From positions 1 through 10,835 of the forward strand of contig JAEYUX010000119.1 in NCBI GenBank assembly GCA_023432235.1: a stretch of DNA of 10,835 bases, given 5' to 3'. Shown in pieces: positions 1 through 7,129 of the stretch. Within the stretch, counting starts at the first letter, position 1; the number at the start of each line of letters is the position of its first letter. Origin of the DNA: Actinomycetes bacterium. Its GTDB lineage: Bacteria > Actinomycetota > Actinomycetes > Actinomycetales > Demequinaceae. Position numbers and translations under genes: made by a program. Below the pieces are notes generated by a model. That model was given only the letters and a program-made list of their open reading frames with translations. It was not told where the DNA came from and ran no database searches.

Positions 1-107
1 CACTCTTCACACTCCCCGAGGTGCGCCATCGCTGCGTAGGCCCGATCGCCGCGGAGCCTGCCGTCGAGCAAGTCGTGGACTGCGTCACCAAGGTGTCGCG
101 GTTTCAC
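1..107 (-). CDS. Zinc-finger anti-sigma factor, N-terminal part only (cut by window edge)
   Basis: A reading frame begins with GTG at 107..105 and runs off the left edge after 35 codons. Its GTG overlaps the TGA of the sigma-factor gene by 4 bp (GTGA, 104-107), the usual arrangement for a translationally coupled sigma/anti-sigma pair. The visible protein begins MKPRHLGDAV and ends AHLGECEE, and the two bases left at the edge (TG) could start a Cys codon. That would complete H-x3-C-x2-C, the signature of the ZAS zinc-binding anti-sigma domain seen in RsrA and RseA. By family, this domain binds the cognate ECF sigma factor and holds it inactive until stress releases it. A transmembrane segment, if present, would lie beyond the window. 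It was identified by translating the window edge by hand. The family call is good; the exact class (redox-sensing or membrane-anchored) cannot be seen. Confidence 0.8.
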   Translation of the reverse strand, partial: MKPRHLGDAVHDLLDGRLRGDRAYAAMAHLGECEE

Positions 108-679
108 AGCCCGCCTCGCGTGGGCGCATGGTGAGCGAGCGACTCGCGCAAACGCGCGCGGGCACGCGAAAGACGGGAACGAACGGTCCCCAACTTGATG
201 CCTAGAGTCGTCGCGATTTCTTCGTAGGAAAGTCCCTCGATGTCGCTCAGCACGACGGCCGCGCGGTACTCCGGGGGCAGATCGGCGAGTGCCTCGATAA
301 TGTCAGCGCCAAGGTGCGACATGTCGAAGGCTTCCTCGGGCTGGCCTGAACGCTCGTCTCGGTCGAAGCTGTCGGAGGTCGCAACCCCGGCGTCGTCATC
401 GGCCATGAAATCAAAGCGAATGCGCGCCTTACGGCGCATGCGATCCAAGAAGAGATTGGTCGTGATGCGGTGTAGCCAACCCTCGAACGTGCCCGGCTTG
501 TACTGCGACAGCGAGTTGAACACGCGAACGAATACGTCCTGCGTGAGGTCTTCAGCATCGTGCTGGTTGCCGGTGAGGTGGTAGGCCAAGCGATACACGC
601 GCGATGCGTGCTGCTCAACGATGTTGTGCCACGTCAAGTCTTGAACAGTTTCGGCGGTCGGCGCCGGGGTGATGCTCAT
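104..679 (-). CDS. sigE: ECF-family RNA polymerase sigma factor, SigE-like
   Basis: This 191-residue protein has the two-domain layout of extracytoplasmic-function sigma factors. Region 2 covers about residues 22-87 (HASRVYRLAYHLTG, DAEDLTQDVFVRVF, FEGWLHRITTNLFLDRMRR), which recognise the -10 element and bind core polymerase. An acidic linker follows at about 88-125. Region 4 is at about 127-182 (LADLPPEYRAAVVL, LSYEEIATTLG, LGTVRSRLSRARARLR), a helix-turn-helix that reads the -35 element. Start: ATG at 679 with AAGGAGG at 693-687, seven bases away. It is followed by an overlapping anti-sigma gene and sits opposite a methyltransferase, the arrangement around M. tuberculosis sigE (Rv1220c/Rv1221/Rv1222). 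By that synteny the role is control of envelope stress genes. The family is certain; the SigE assignment rests on context and similarity. Confidence 0.93.
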   Translation of the reverse strand: MSITPAPTAETVQDLTWHNIVEQHASRVYRLAYHLTGNQHDAEDLTQDVFVRVFNSLSQYKPGTFEGWLHRITTNLFLDRMRRKARIRFDFMADDDAGVATSDSFDRDERSGQPEEAFDMSHLGADIIEALADLPPEYRAAVVLSDIEGLSYEEIATTLGIKLGTVRSRLSRARARLRESLAHHAPTRGGL

Positions 680-704
680 GCGTCGGCCTCCTTCACGTGT
701 CGGT

Positions 705-731
705 AACGACTTGTTGCTCCTCTATGTTCCC
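705..731 (-). promoter_or_regulatory. Candidate ECF-type promoter of sigE (autoregulatory)
   Basis: On the minus strand, GGGAAC (731-726) is followed after 17 bases by CGTT (708-705). This fits the GGAAC / GTT pattern recognised by SigE/SigH/SigR-type ECF sigma factors. It lies just upstream of the AAGGAGG that serves sigE, so the implied leader is very short. If real, the sigma factor probably drives its own gene. Read by eye; not experimentally supported here. Confidence 0.5.
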
Positions 732-768
732 ATGCGCGAGCCATACGCAACCTCGAATGTGGTGCAGA

Positions 769-774
769 TAGCAT
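769..774 (+). promoter_or_regulatory. Possible -10 element for the methyltransferase gene
   Basis: TAGCAT at 769-774 fits the actinobacterial TANNNT -10 pattern and lies 16 bases before the methyltransferase ATG. I see no convincing -35 hexamer at the expected distance. The ribosome-binding site AGGAGG follows at 781-786. This is a weak call based on one element. Confidence 0.25.
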
Positions 775-790
775 CACACCAGGAGGTCTC

Positions 791-1423
791 ATGAGCATCG
801 ACGCGGCGATCGCGGCATTTGCGGACGACTTCATTCGCGAAGACGACGCCTTGCTCGCCGCACGCGACGCGGCCGACCAGTTTGGTGTGGAGCCGCTTTC
901 TCCTGCGACGTGCGCATGCATCGCCACCCTCGCTGCCGCGGTCCGTGCACGCAACCTTGTCGAGATCGGCACCGGCGTCGGTGTGTCTGGGCTGTACTTG
1001 TTGCGCGCGATGGAGCCGGGCGGCGTCCTCACCACTATTGACGTCGAGGCCGAGCACCACAAGGCAGCCCGCGCTGTCTTCGCCTCTGGCGGTTTCCCCC
1101 CGGAGCGCACCCGCCTCATCACGGGCCGGGCGCTCGACGTGCTCCCCCGCCTCACCGATGGCGGCTACGACGTGGTTCTCATTGACGGCCGACGCTCAGA
1201 ATTCGCCGGTTACATGGAGCATGCACTGCGCATTACGCGCCCGGGCGGGCTCATCATCATGGCGCACGCACTTGCACGGGGCCGAGTTGCGGATCCCGCT
1301 CAGCGCGATGCGGACACGACGGCGGTGCGTGAGGCGTTGCGTATTGTGCGCCATCGAGATGATGTGCGGGCGAGCCTGCTCACCGTTGGCGATGGCGTGC
1401 TCACGGTAATGACCGCGAACTGA
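791..1423 (+). CDS. SAM-dependent O-methyltransferase, family 3 (Rv1220c-like)
   Basis: This 210-residue protein has a Rossmann methyltransferase fold. The SAM-binding motif I is VEIGTGVGVSGLYL (57-70), the acidic residue that would bind the ribose is in TTIDVE (D84), and the following strand is DVVLID (127-132), with PGGLIIM at 151-157. AGGAGG five bases before the ATG supports the start. It resembles the catechol-O-methyltransferase-like group (Methyltransf_3), but the usual metal-binding Asp-Asn after the PGG strand reads Ala-His (158-159), so it may not be a normal metal-dependent O-methyltransferase. It is transcribed away from sigE, as in mycobacteria. The substrate is unknown. The gene ends nine bases before the DUF3117 gene, which converges on it. 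Confidence 0.85.
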   Translation: MSIDAAIAAFADDFIREDDALLAARDAADQFGVEPLSPATCACIATLAAAVRARNLVEIGTGVGVSGLYLLRAMEPGGVLTTIDVEAEHHKAARAVFASGGFPPERTRLITGRALDVLPRLTDGGYDVVLIDGRRSEFAGYMEHALRITRPGGLIIMAHALARGRVADPAQRDADTTAVREALRIVRHRDDVRASLLTVGDGVLTVMTAN

Positions 1424-1432
1424 AGCGGAACG

Positions 1433-1603
1433 TTACTGAGGAAGCGCGCCGAGAAGGGCGTCGCCGAGTTGCTTCACCTCGTCAGCGTTGATTTCCACCA
1501 CGAGGCGGCCGCCGCCCTCAAGGGGTACGCGCATCACATAGCCGCGACCCTCCTTCACGACCTCCATCGGGCCGTCACCGGTACGGGGCTTCATAGCAGC
1601 CAT
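1433..1603 (-). CDS. DUF3117 family small protein (Rv1211-like)
   Basis: This 56-residue protein, found by reading the minus strand, is too short for many gene finders. It begins MAAMKPRTGDGP and contains the conserved core EGRGYVMRVPLEGGGRLVVE (19-37), followed by a helix NADEVKQLGDALLG. This matches the actinobacterial DUF3117 family, whose members are about 55-75 residues. The ATG at 1603 is preceded by AAGGAG at about nine bases. The alternating hydrophobic pattern suggests a small soluble beta-rich fold with a C-terminal helix. No function is known to me. It lies downstream of the LOG-family gene on the same strand after a 104-bp gap holding a promoter of its own, and its stop is 9 bp from the convergent methyltransferase stop. 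Confidence 0.9.
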   Translation of the reverse strand: MAAMKPRTGDGPMEVVKEGRGYVMRVPLEGGGRLVVEINADEVKQLGDALLGALPQ

Positions 1604-1653
1604 GCTGGAGAACTCCTTGTGCCGAACGAGTGGCGCTCCTTGGCGCCTCCCCT

Positions 1654-1683
1654 ATTCTACGCGACGCTCTCGCGTGATGACAG
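1654..1683 (-). promoter_or_regulatory. Promoter of the DUF3117 gene with an inverted repeat in its spacer
   Basis: On the minus strand CTGTCA (1683-1678, four of six bases match TTGACA) is separated by 18 bases from TAGAAT (1659-1654), a good -10. The spacer contains a perfect inverted repeat, ACGCGA-N5-TCGCGT (1675-1659), which touches the -10. A transcript would begin near 1647 with a leader of about 44 nt. That leader includes a short GGCGC/GCGCC hairpin (1632-1647). The repeat could be an operator or, less likely, a weak T-less terminator for the preceding LOG gene. Confidence 0.5.
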
Positions 1684-1707
1684 CCGCCCCCTCATCAGGG
1701 CTTGCGT

Positions 1708-2445
1708 CTAGTCACGGGGCGGAACGGGTGCGAGTTCTGCCTGGACGTGCTCGACCGCTTCGTCGACGTCGTCAGTGACGATGACGAGATCGAGGTCCGT
1801 GGGCGAGATCATGCCGCCGGCAGCCGCTGAATCACGGAGCCACGCGACAAGCCCGTCCCAGTACTCGTGGCCAAAGAGCACCACGGGGAAACGGGTGATC
1901 GTGCGCGTCTGGACCAAGGTGAGCGCCTCGAACAGCTCGTCGAAGGTGCCAAAGCCTCCGGGGAGCACGATGAAACCCTGCGCGTACTTGACGAACATCG
2001 TTTTGCGCGCAAAGAAGTAACGGAACTCGAGACCAAGGTTGACGTACTCGTTGAGCCCCTGCTCGAACGGCAACTCGATGCCGAGTCCCACGGACACTCC
2101 GCCTGCCTCATGCGCGCCCTTATTGGCGGCTTCCATCACGCCCGGGCCGCCGCCGGTGATGACAGCGAAATCGGCCTCGACCAGCTTGGTCGCAATCTCG
2201 ACTGCCGCCTCGTACTCCCAGCTCCCAGGCTTTGACCGAGCCGAACCGAACACCGAGATCGCCGGGCCGAGCGCCGCGAGGGCGCCAAAGCCCTCGACAA
2301 ACTCAGACTGAATGCGCAGCACTCGCCACGGGTCTTCGTGAAGCCAGTTGTGAGCCTGGTGCGGCTGCAGGAGGCGGCCGGACGTCGTGGTGGACGGGAC
2401 ATTCTTGCCGCGCAAGAGCACGGGGCCGCGACGATAATCGCGCAT
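1708..2445 (-). CDS. TIGR00730/LOG family protein: probable nucleoside 5'-monophosphate phosphoribohydrolase
   Basis: The 245-residue protein has the Rossmann-like fold of LOG proteins: SVFGSAR (64-70), ITGGGPGVMEAANKGA (96-111), FFARKTMF (144-151, with the family Arg/Lys) and LPGGFGTFDELFE (161-173). PGGFGT with the following acidic residue is the nucleotide-binding and catalytic signature. By family, it cleaves the base-ribose bond of nucleoside monophosphates, releasing free cytokinin or adenine and ribose 5-phosphate. The old label 'lysine decarboxylase' is wrong for this family. A GTG 36 bases further upstream would overlap the end of dapE, but AAGGAGG (2456-2450) sits just before the ATG at 2445, so I chose that start. 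The first 40 residues are basic and family-variable. The gene is 25 bp downstream of dapE and likely co-transcribed; M. tuberculosis Rv1205 is the likely counterpart. Confidence 0.88.
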   Translation of the reverse strand: MRDYRRGPVLLRGKNVPSTTTSGRLLQPHQAHNWLHEDPWRVLRIQSEFVEGFGALAALGPAISVFGSARSKPGSWEYEAAVEIATKLVEADFAVITGGGPGVMEAANKGAHEAGGVSVGLGIELPFEQGLNEYVNLGLEFRYFFARKTMFVKYAQGFIVLPGGFGTFDELFEALTLVQTRTITRFPVVLFGHEYWDGLVAWLRDSAAAGGMISPTDLDLVIVTDDVDEAVEHVQAELAPVPPRD

Positions 2446-2470
2446 CTTTCCTCCTTGAGAGGCCGTGGCG

Positions 2471-3601
2471 CTACGCACCACCGAGCCACGCGCCTAGAGC
2501 CGCGTGGCACCGCTTGATCTGATCAATTGGACACCGTTCCTCATCGCCCGAGGCGTGCGCGCGTTCAGGGTCTCCGGGCCCATAATTCACGGCGGGGATT
2601 CCCATCGCGCCAAAGCGAGCGACGTCGGTCCACCCGAGCTTGGCTCGCGGCGCCCCCACACCGGTGGCAGAAACGGCCTCCACAAACTCTTGAGCGAGAG
2701 CAGCATCAAGTCCAGGGCGCGCACCCGACGATTCATCCGTCCACGTCACGTCATATGACGTGGCGCGCCCGGCTCCGACCACCGCCGCGAGCGCATCAGC
2801 GACAACTGCCTCCACCCGCGCTTTGGCGTGATCGACCGAGTTGTCTGGCGCAAAGCGAAAGTTCACAGTGACAGTGCAGCGATCCGGAATGACGTTGCCC
2901 GCGATGCCGCCCGTGATCCCCACGGCATTGAGGCTCTCGCGATAGGTAAGCCCGTCAACCTCCGCCGCGCGGGGTTCGTACTGACCGAGAAGATCGAGAA
3001 GGGGCGCAACAGCGTGCACGGCGTTGGTGCCTTTCCACGCGCGCGCCGAATGGGCCGCAACACCGTGAACTGTCACTTCGCACCGCACGGTGCCATTGCA
3101 GCCGCCCTCGATGACGCCCTCCGTGGGTTCACCAAGGATCGCGAAGTCCGCCGCAAGCAGGTCGGGACGCTCGCGCGCGATGCGACCGAGACCATTGAGC
3201 GTGGCCTCCACCTCTTCATGGTCGTAGAACACCCACGTGACATCCCGCACTGGATTACTCAACTCGACCGCGAGTTGAAGCTGGACTGCCAGTCCGCCCT
3301 TCATATCAACGGCACCACGGCCGATGATGTCGAGCCCATCCGCTGACAAGCGCGACGGCAGGTTGTCCTTCACGGGAACCGTGTCGAGATGCCCCGCAAC
3401 AATGACGCGCTCGAGGCGGCCCAGTGTGGTCCGCGCGACGAGCGCATCGCCCAGACGCGTCACCTCAAGGTGATCGCAACTGCGAAGCACAGTCTCGACA
3501 GCGTCGGCGATGGCGCGCTCGTCCCCCGAAACGGAAGGGATATCGATGAGCGCCCGCGCAAGGTCCTCGACGGGCGCGCCCGGAACCACGCTCAAAGTCA
3601 T
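2471..3601 (-). CDS. dapE: Succinyl-diaminopimelate desuccinylase
   Basis: A 376-residue M20-family metallohydrolase. It removes succinate from N-succinyl-LL-2,6-diaminopimelate to give LL-diaminopimelate, late in the lysine and meso-diaminopimelate pathway. Expected two-zinc ligands and catalytic acids are visible: HLDT (H71, with D73), GRGAVDMKGG (D99), DHEEVE (E129/E130), ILGEPTEG (E158), and a C-terminal His in AHASGDEE (H349). The dimerisation (lid) insert lies roughly at 180-290, beginning after GCNGTVRCEVTVHG. Length fits the Gram-positive/actinobacterial DapE type. The ATG at 3601 directly follows a hairpin that carries AGGA in and next to its loop, so its translation may depend on the upstream gene. 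It is followed after 25 bp by the LOG gene. Confidence 0.93.
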   Translation of the reverse strand: MTLSVVPGAPVEDLARALIDIPSVSGDERAIADAVETVLRSCDHLEVTRLGDALVARTTLGRLERVIVAGHLDTVPVKDNLPSRLSADGLDIIGRGAVDMKGGLAVQLQLAVELSNPVRDVTWVFYDHEEVEATLNGLGRIARERPDLLAADFAILGEPTEGVIEGGCNGTVRCEVTVHGVAAHSARAWKGTNAVHAVAPLLDLLGQYEPRAAEVDGLTYRESLNAVGITGGIAGNVIPDRCTVTVNFRFAPDNSVDHAKARVEAVVADALAAVVGAGRATSYDVTWTDESSGARPGLDAALAQEFVEAVSATGVGAPRAKLGWTDVARFGAMGIPAVNYGPGDPERAHASGDEERCPIDQIKRCHAALGAWLGGA

Positions 3602-3620
3602 GCGCCGATCCTATCGGCGC
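3602..3620 (-). promoter_or_regulatory. Hairpin enclosing the dapE ribosome-binding site and the upstream stop codon
   Basis: A perfect 8-bp inverted repeat (GCGCCGAT / ATCGGCGC) with a three-base loop directly abuts the dapE ATG. In the mRNA the loop is AGG, part of AGGA, the only Shine-Dalgarno-like sequence before dapE. The TAG that ends the upstream membrane-protein gene (3613-3611) also lies at the stem-loop boundary. A ribosome reaching that stop would open the stem. This suggests translational coupling; it is inference from sequence only. Confidence 0.5.
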
Positions 3621-3937
3621 GTCACGGCCCAACTGACGAACCACCACCCAGCGATCTGGATCAGTACCGCGTAGAACGCGGCGAAGGTGATCTCAAATCG
3701 ACTCTCCTCCGAAAGCGCGACGTACGCCCGCACCACGTTGATCGCGTAGATGATGAGAAGAACCGCGACGACGAGGCCCACGATGCGCCAGATCCGCACG
3801 GCGCGCCGCGCTTCCTCATGCGCCTTCTCGCTCAATGGAGTGGGCGCTACCTCCTCGTACCACGGCGGCGGAATTGGCGCGTCTCTGCGTGGTCGCGGCG
3901 GGACATCGTCGTTTTCCGCCGACCAAGGCTCGTCCAT
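3611..3937 (-). CDS. Small membrane protein with two predicted helices, function unknown
   Basis: I do not recognise a named family. With the ATG at 3937 the protein has 108 residues: an acidic and proline-rich N-terminal third (MDEPWSAENDD, then PPRPRRDAPIPPPW), a charged helix (SEKAHEEARRAVR, 36-48), a hydrophobic segment (about 49-68, IWRIVGLVVAVLLIIYAI), a polar link, and a second hydrophobic segment (about 83-105, ITFAAFYAVLIQIAGWWF), ending VTRR. The layout suggests two membrane passes with both ends inside. The frame stays open to an ATG at 3979, which would overlap the divergent dapD start; the shorter start leaves room for promoters, though no strong ribosome-binding site supports either. 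Its stop lies in the hairpin before dapE, so the two are probably co-expressed. Confidence 0.65.
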   Translation of the reverse strand: MDEPWSAENDDVPPRPRRDAPIPPPWYEEVAPTPLSEKAHEEARRAVRIWRIVGLVVAVLLIIYAINVVRAYVALSEESRFEITFAAFYAVLIQIAGWWFVSWAVTRR

Positions 3938-3964
3938 GGGGCAATGGTAGGCGGCGTGCCGTCG

Positions 3965-3970
3965 TAGGCT
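3965..3970 (+). promoter_or_regulatory. Candidate -10 element giving a leaderless dapD transcript
   Basis: TAGGCT fits TANNNT and ends seven bases before the dapD ATG, so a transcript would start at or next to the A of the start codon. Leaderless mRNAs with this geometry are common in actinobacteria. The sequence before dapD offers only a poor ribosome-binding site (TAGG, nine bases away, within the same element). No good -35 is evident. Confidence 0.4.
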
Positions 3971-3977
3971 TTGGGCC

Positions 3978-4919
3978 ATGAAGGCGCACGGCTACGGACT
4001 TGCAACTCTTGATGGCAGCGGCAATGTCCTCGATACCTGGTATCCCTCTCCGGCACTTGGCGACGCCCCGGCCACACCAAATCCACCGCGGCAACTCGAA
4101 GCGGCGGTGCAATCGGACGAGCTCCGTCACACGAGCACTGAGTTGCTCCTCATCGAAATTGACACGGACGACGCTCCCGAGACGGTTCCCGACGCCTACT
4201 TGCGCCTCCACCTCCTCTCGCACCGCCTCGTGCGGCCTCACGGAGTCAATCTCGACGGGATCTTTGGGATCCTCCCTAACGTGGTGTGGACGTCCGCGGG
4301 CCCGTGTGCGGTTGACGGCTTTGAGATGACCCGCGCGCGCTTCCGTGCATTTGGCAAGCACCTCACCGTGTACGGCGTCGATAAGTTTCCGCGCATGGTG
4401 GACTACGTGCTTCCCACCGGGGTCCGCATTGCCGACGCTGACCGCGTCCGCCTGGGTGCGCACCTCGCTGAAGGCACCACGGTCATGCACGAAGGTTTCG
4501 TCAACTTCAACGCTGGCACTCTCGGCACCTCAATGGTGGAGGGCCGCATCTCCGCAGGAGTCGTTGTAGGCAACGGCTCTGACATCGGTGGCGGCGCCTC
4601 GATCATGGGCACGCTGTCCGGCGGCGGCAAGGAAGTAATTTCCATTGGCGAGCGCTCCCTGCTCGGCGCCAATGCCGGGCTCGGCATCCCCTTGGGCGAT
4701 GACTGCATCGTCGAGTCAGGTCTCTATGTCACCGCCGGCTCCAAAGTGGTGCTCGTGGGTCAGCAGGACGACGCTGGCGAACCGGTGGTCGTCAAGGCCC
4801 GCGAGCTCGCGGGCAAGAACGGTTTGCTGTTCCGTCGCAATTCAGTGTCCGGCGCAATCGAAGCAGTCGCGCGAAACGGTGCAGGCGTCGAGCTCAACGC
4901 CGCCTTGCATGCGAATTAA
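3978..4919 (+). CDS. dapD: 2,3,4,5-tetrahydropyridine-2,6-dicarboxylate N-succinyltransferase
   Basis: A 313-residue protein matching the actinobacterial DapD type (about 315 residues). It transfers succinyl from succinyl-CoA to tetrahydrodipicolinate, committing the pathway to the succinylase branch. The N-terminal half is an alpha/beta domain. From about residue 149 to 262 runs a left-handed parallel beta-helix made of hexapeptide repeats (VRIADADRVRLGAHLAEG, then VVVGNGSDIGGGASIMGTLSGGG, IGERSLLGANAGLGIPLGDD), which forms the trimer and binds CoA. The conserved GTSMVEGRIS is at 183-192. The start at 3978 gives the usual MKAHGYGLAT beginning. The TAA overlaps the next ATG by one base (TAATG), so the following gene is likely translationally coupled. 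Confidence 0.94.
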   Translation: MKAHGYGLATLDGSGNVLDTWYPSPALGDAPATPNPPRQLEAAVQSDELRHTSTELLLIEIDTDDAPETVPDAYLRLHLLSHRLVRPHGVNLDGIFGILPNVVWTSAGPCAVDGFEMTRARFRAFGKHLTVYGVDKFPRMVDYVLPTGVRIADADRVRLGAHLAEGTTVMHEGFVNFNAGTLGTSMVEGRISAGVVVGNGSDIGGGASIMGTLSGGGKEVISIGERSLLGANAGLGIPLGDDCIVESGLYVTAGSKVVLVGQQDDAGEPVVVKARELAGKNGLLFRRNSVSGAIEAVARNGAGVELNAALHAN

Positions 4920-5785
4920 TGGGACGTGGGGGTGCGGCGATCGCCGCAATCGCGTTTGTGGGCGTCGCCGCCGCCGCGGTGCTGTGGGGCCCCGACCTCT
5001 TAAGTGATGACACCGTAACGCCCGAGCGCGAGCGTTGCTACGTCACGGTGGACGATGCTCGCACATACGAACTCCCCCTCGAGTCCGCGAACAACGCCGC
5101 CCTTATCAGCGGTGTCGCGTTCCAGCGCGGCTACGGGCTGAACGGCATGACGGTGGGACTCGCAACCGCGATCCAAGAGTCCGGCCTCCGTAACCTCGAT
5201 TGGGGTGACCGGGACTCGCTTGGGCTCTTCCAGCAGCGCCCATCTCAAGGGTGGGGCACTCCCGAGGAGATTCAGGATCCGTATTACTCGACAAACACGT
5301 TCTACGCCGCGCTCGAAAAGGTTGACGGGTGGGAGAACATGCGGGTGACGGACGCGGCGCAGGCCGTGCAGCGCTCGGGTTACCCAGAGGCTTACGGGGA
5401 TCACGAGGAAGAGGCACGCGCATGGTCGCGGGCATTCACCGGTGACGCCGACGCTGTGGTGACGTGTGTGGTCAATTCGGCACAGCCGCGTACCGCCGAA
5501 GCGTTCGCCGCGCGCCTGCGCGCCGACCTTGGCCCTTCCTACAGCGTCGAAGTGCTCGGCCAGGAGTCGGCGAGCATGGAGCTCGGCGTTCAGCCGCTCG
5601 ACGATTCGGATGAGTCCGTGCGGGCTCTTCAAGCGTGGGCTATCGCCACGGCATCGAATACGTCGGTCGCGTGGGTCGACCGTGCAGGCGTGCGCTGGGA
5701 CCGATCGGGCTCCTGGAGCACCGAGACGCCGCCCGAGCAGTTTGCGGATTACCGCGGTGTGCGCGTGTCCGTGACCACGGGCTAG
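4919..5785 (+). CDS. Membrane-anchored lysozyme/transglycosylase-like protein
   Basis: The 288-residue protein starts with a short hydrophobic segment (about residues 5-24, AAIAAIAFVGVAAAAVLW) that should act as an uncleaved signal anchor, leaving the rest outside the membrane. The extracytoplasmic part holds GLATAIQESGLRNLDWG (80-96) and DSLGLFQQRPSQGWGT (99-114). These resemble the two key motifs of the lysozyme-like SLT fold, the catalytic Glu in 'ES' (here E87) and 'GLMQ' (here GLFQ). Two cysteines (C40, C183) could form a disulfide. Proteins of this kind are widespread in actinobacteria, generally as hypothetical proteins, sometimes mislabelled heavy-metal transporters. The TAATG overlap with dapD links it to supply of diaminopimelate. 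I infer a role in peptidoglycan cleavage or binding; enzymatic activity is unproven. Confidence 0.7.
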   Translation: MGRGGAAIAAIAFVGVAAAAVLWGPDLLSDDTVTPERERCYVTVDDARTYELPLESANNAALISGVAFQRGYGLNGMTVGLATAIQESGLRNLDWGDRDSLGLFQQRPSQGWGTPEEIQDPYYSTNTFYAALEKVDGWENMRVTDAAQAVQRSGYPEAYGDHEEEARAWSRAFTGDADAVVTCVVNSAQPRTAEAFAARLRADLGPSYSVEVLGQESASMELGVQPLDDSDESVRALQAWAIATASNTSVAWVDRAGVRWDRSGSWSTETPPEQFADYRGVRVSVTTG

Positions 5786-5794
5786 CGCAACGCG

Positions 5795-5802
<8 letters not shown>
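5784..5802. terminator. Imperfect palindrome at a convergent gene junction, possible weak terminator
   Basis: AGCGC (5784-5788) and GCGCT (5798-5802) flank the palindrome AACGCGTT with one bulged base. This gives a short hairpin spanning the 9-bp gap between two facing stop codons. There is no T tract on either strand, so it is not a classical Rho-independent terminator, but its position suits bidirectional transcription end control. Confidence 0.25.
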
Positions 5803-7084
<1,282 letters not shown>

Positions 7085-7129
7085 GTCTCCTCCTTTGAAG
7101 CACCCCGAGCCACTCTGCCACGGGACACC

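Noticed and set aside
1708..2445. Lysine decarboxylase annotation for the LOG-family gene, tempting because it is beside lysine genes.
   Set aside because: PGGFGTFDE with GGGPGVMEA is the LOG/TIGR00730 phosphoribohydrolase signature. There is no PLP-binding lysine motif, and the decarboxylase name is a known misannotation.
3816..4490. A 224-codon minus-strand frame opposite dapD and reaching into the small membrane protein gene.
   Set aside because: dapD is unmistakable on the plus strand, and the antisense product resembles no protein family I know.
4919..5785. Heavy-metal transporter as the product of the gene after dapD.
   Set aside because: It has only one N-terminal hydrophobic segment and no metal-binding CXXC or multi-helix transporter core. 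The ES...GLFQ motif pair points to a lysozyme-like fold.
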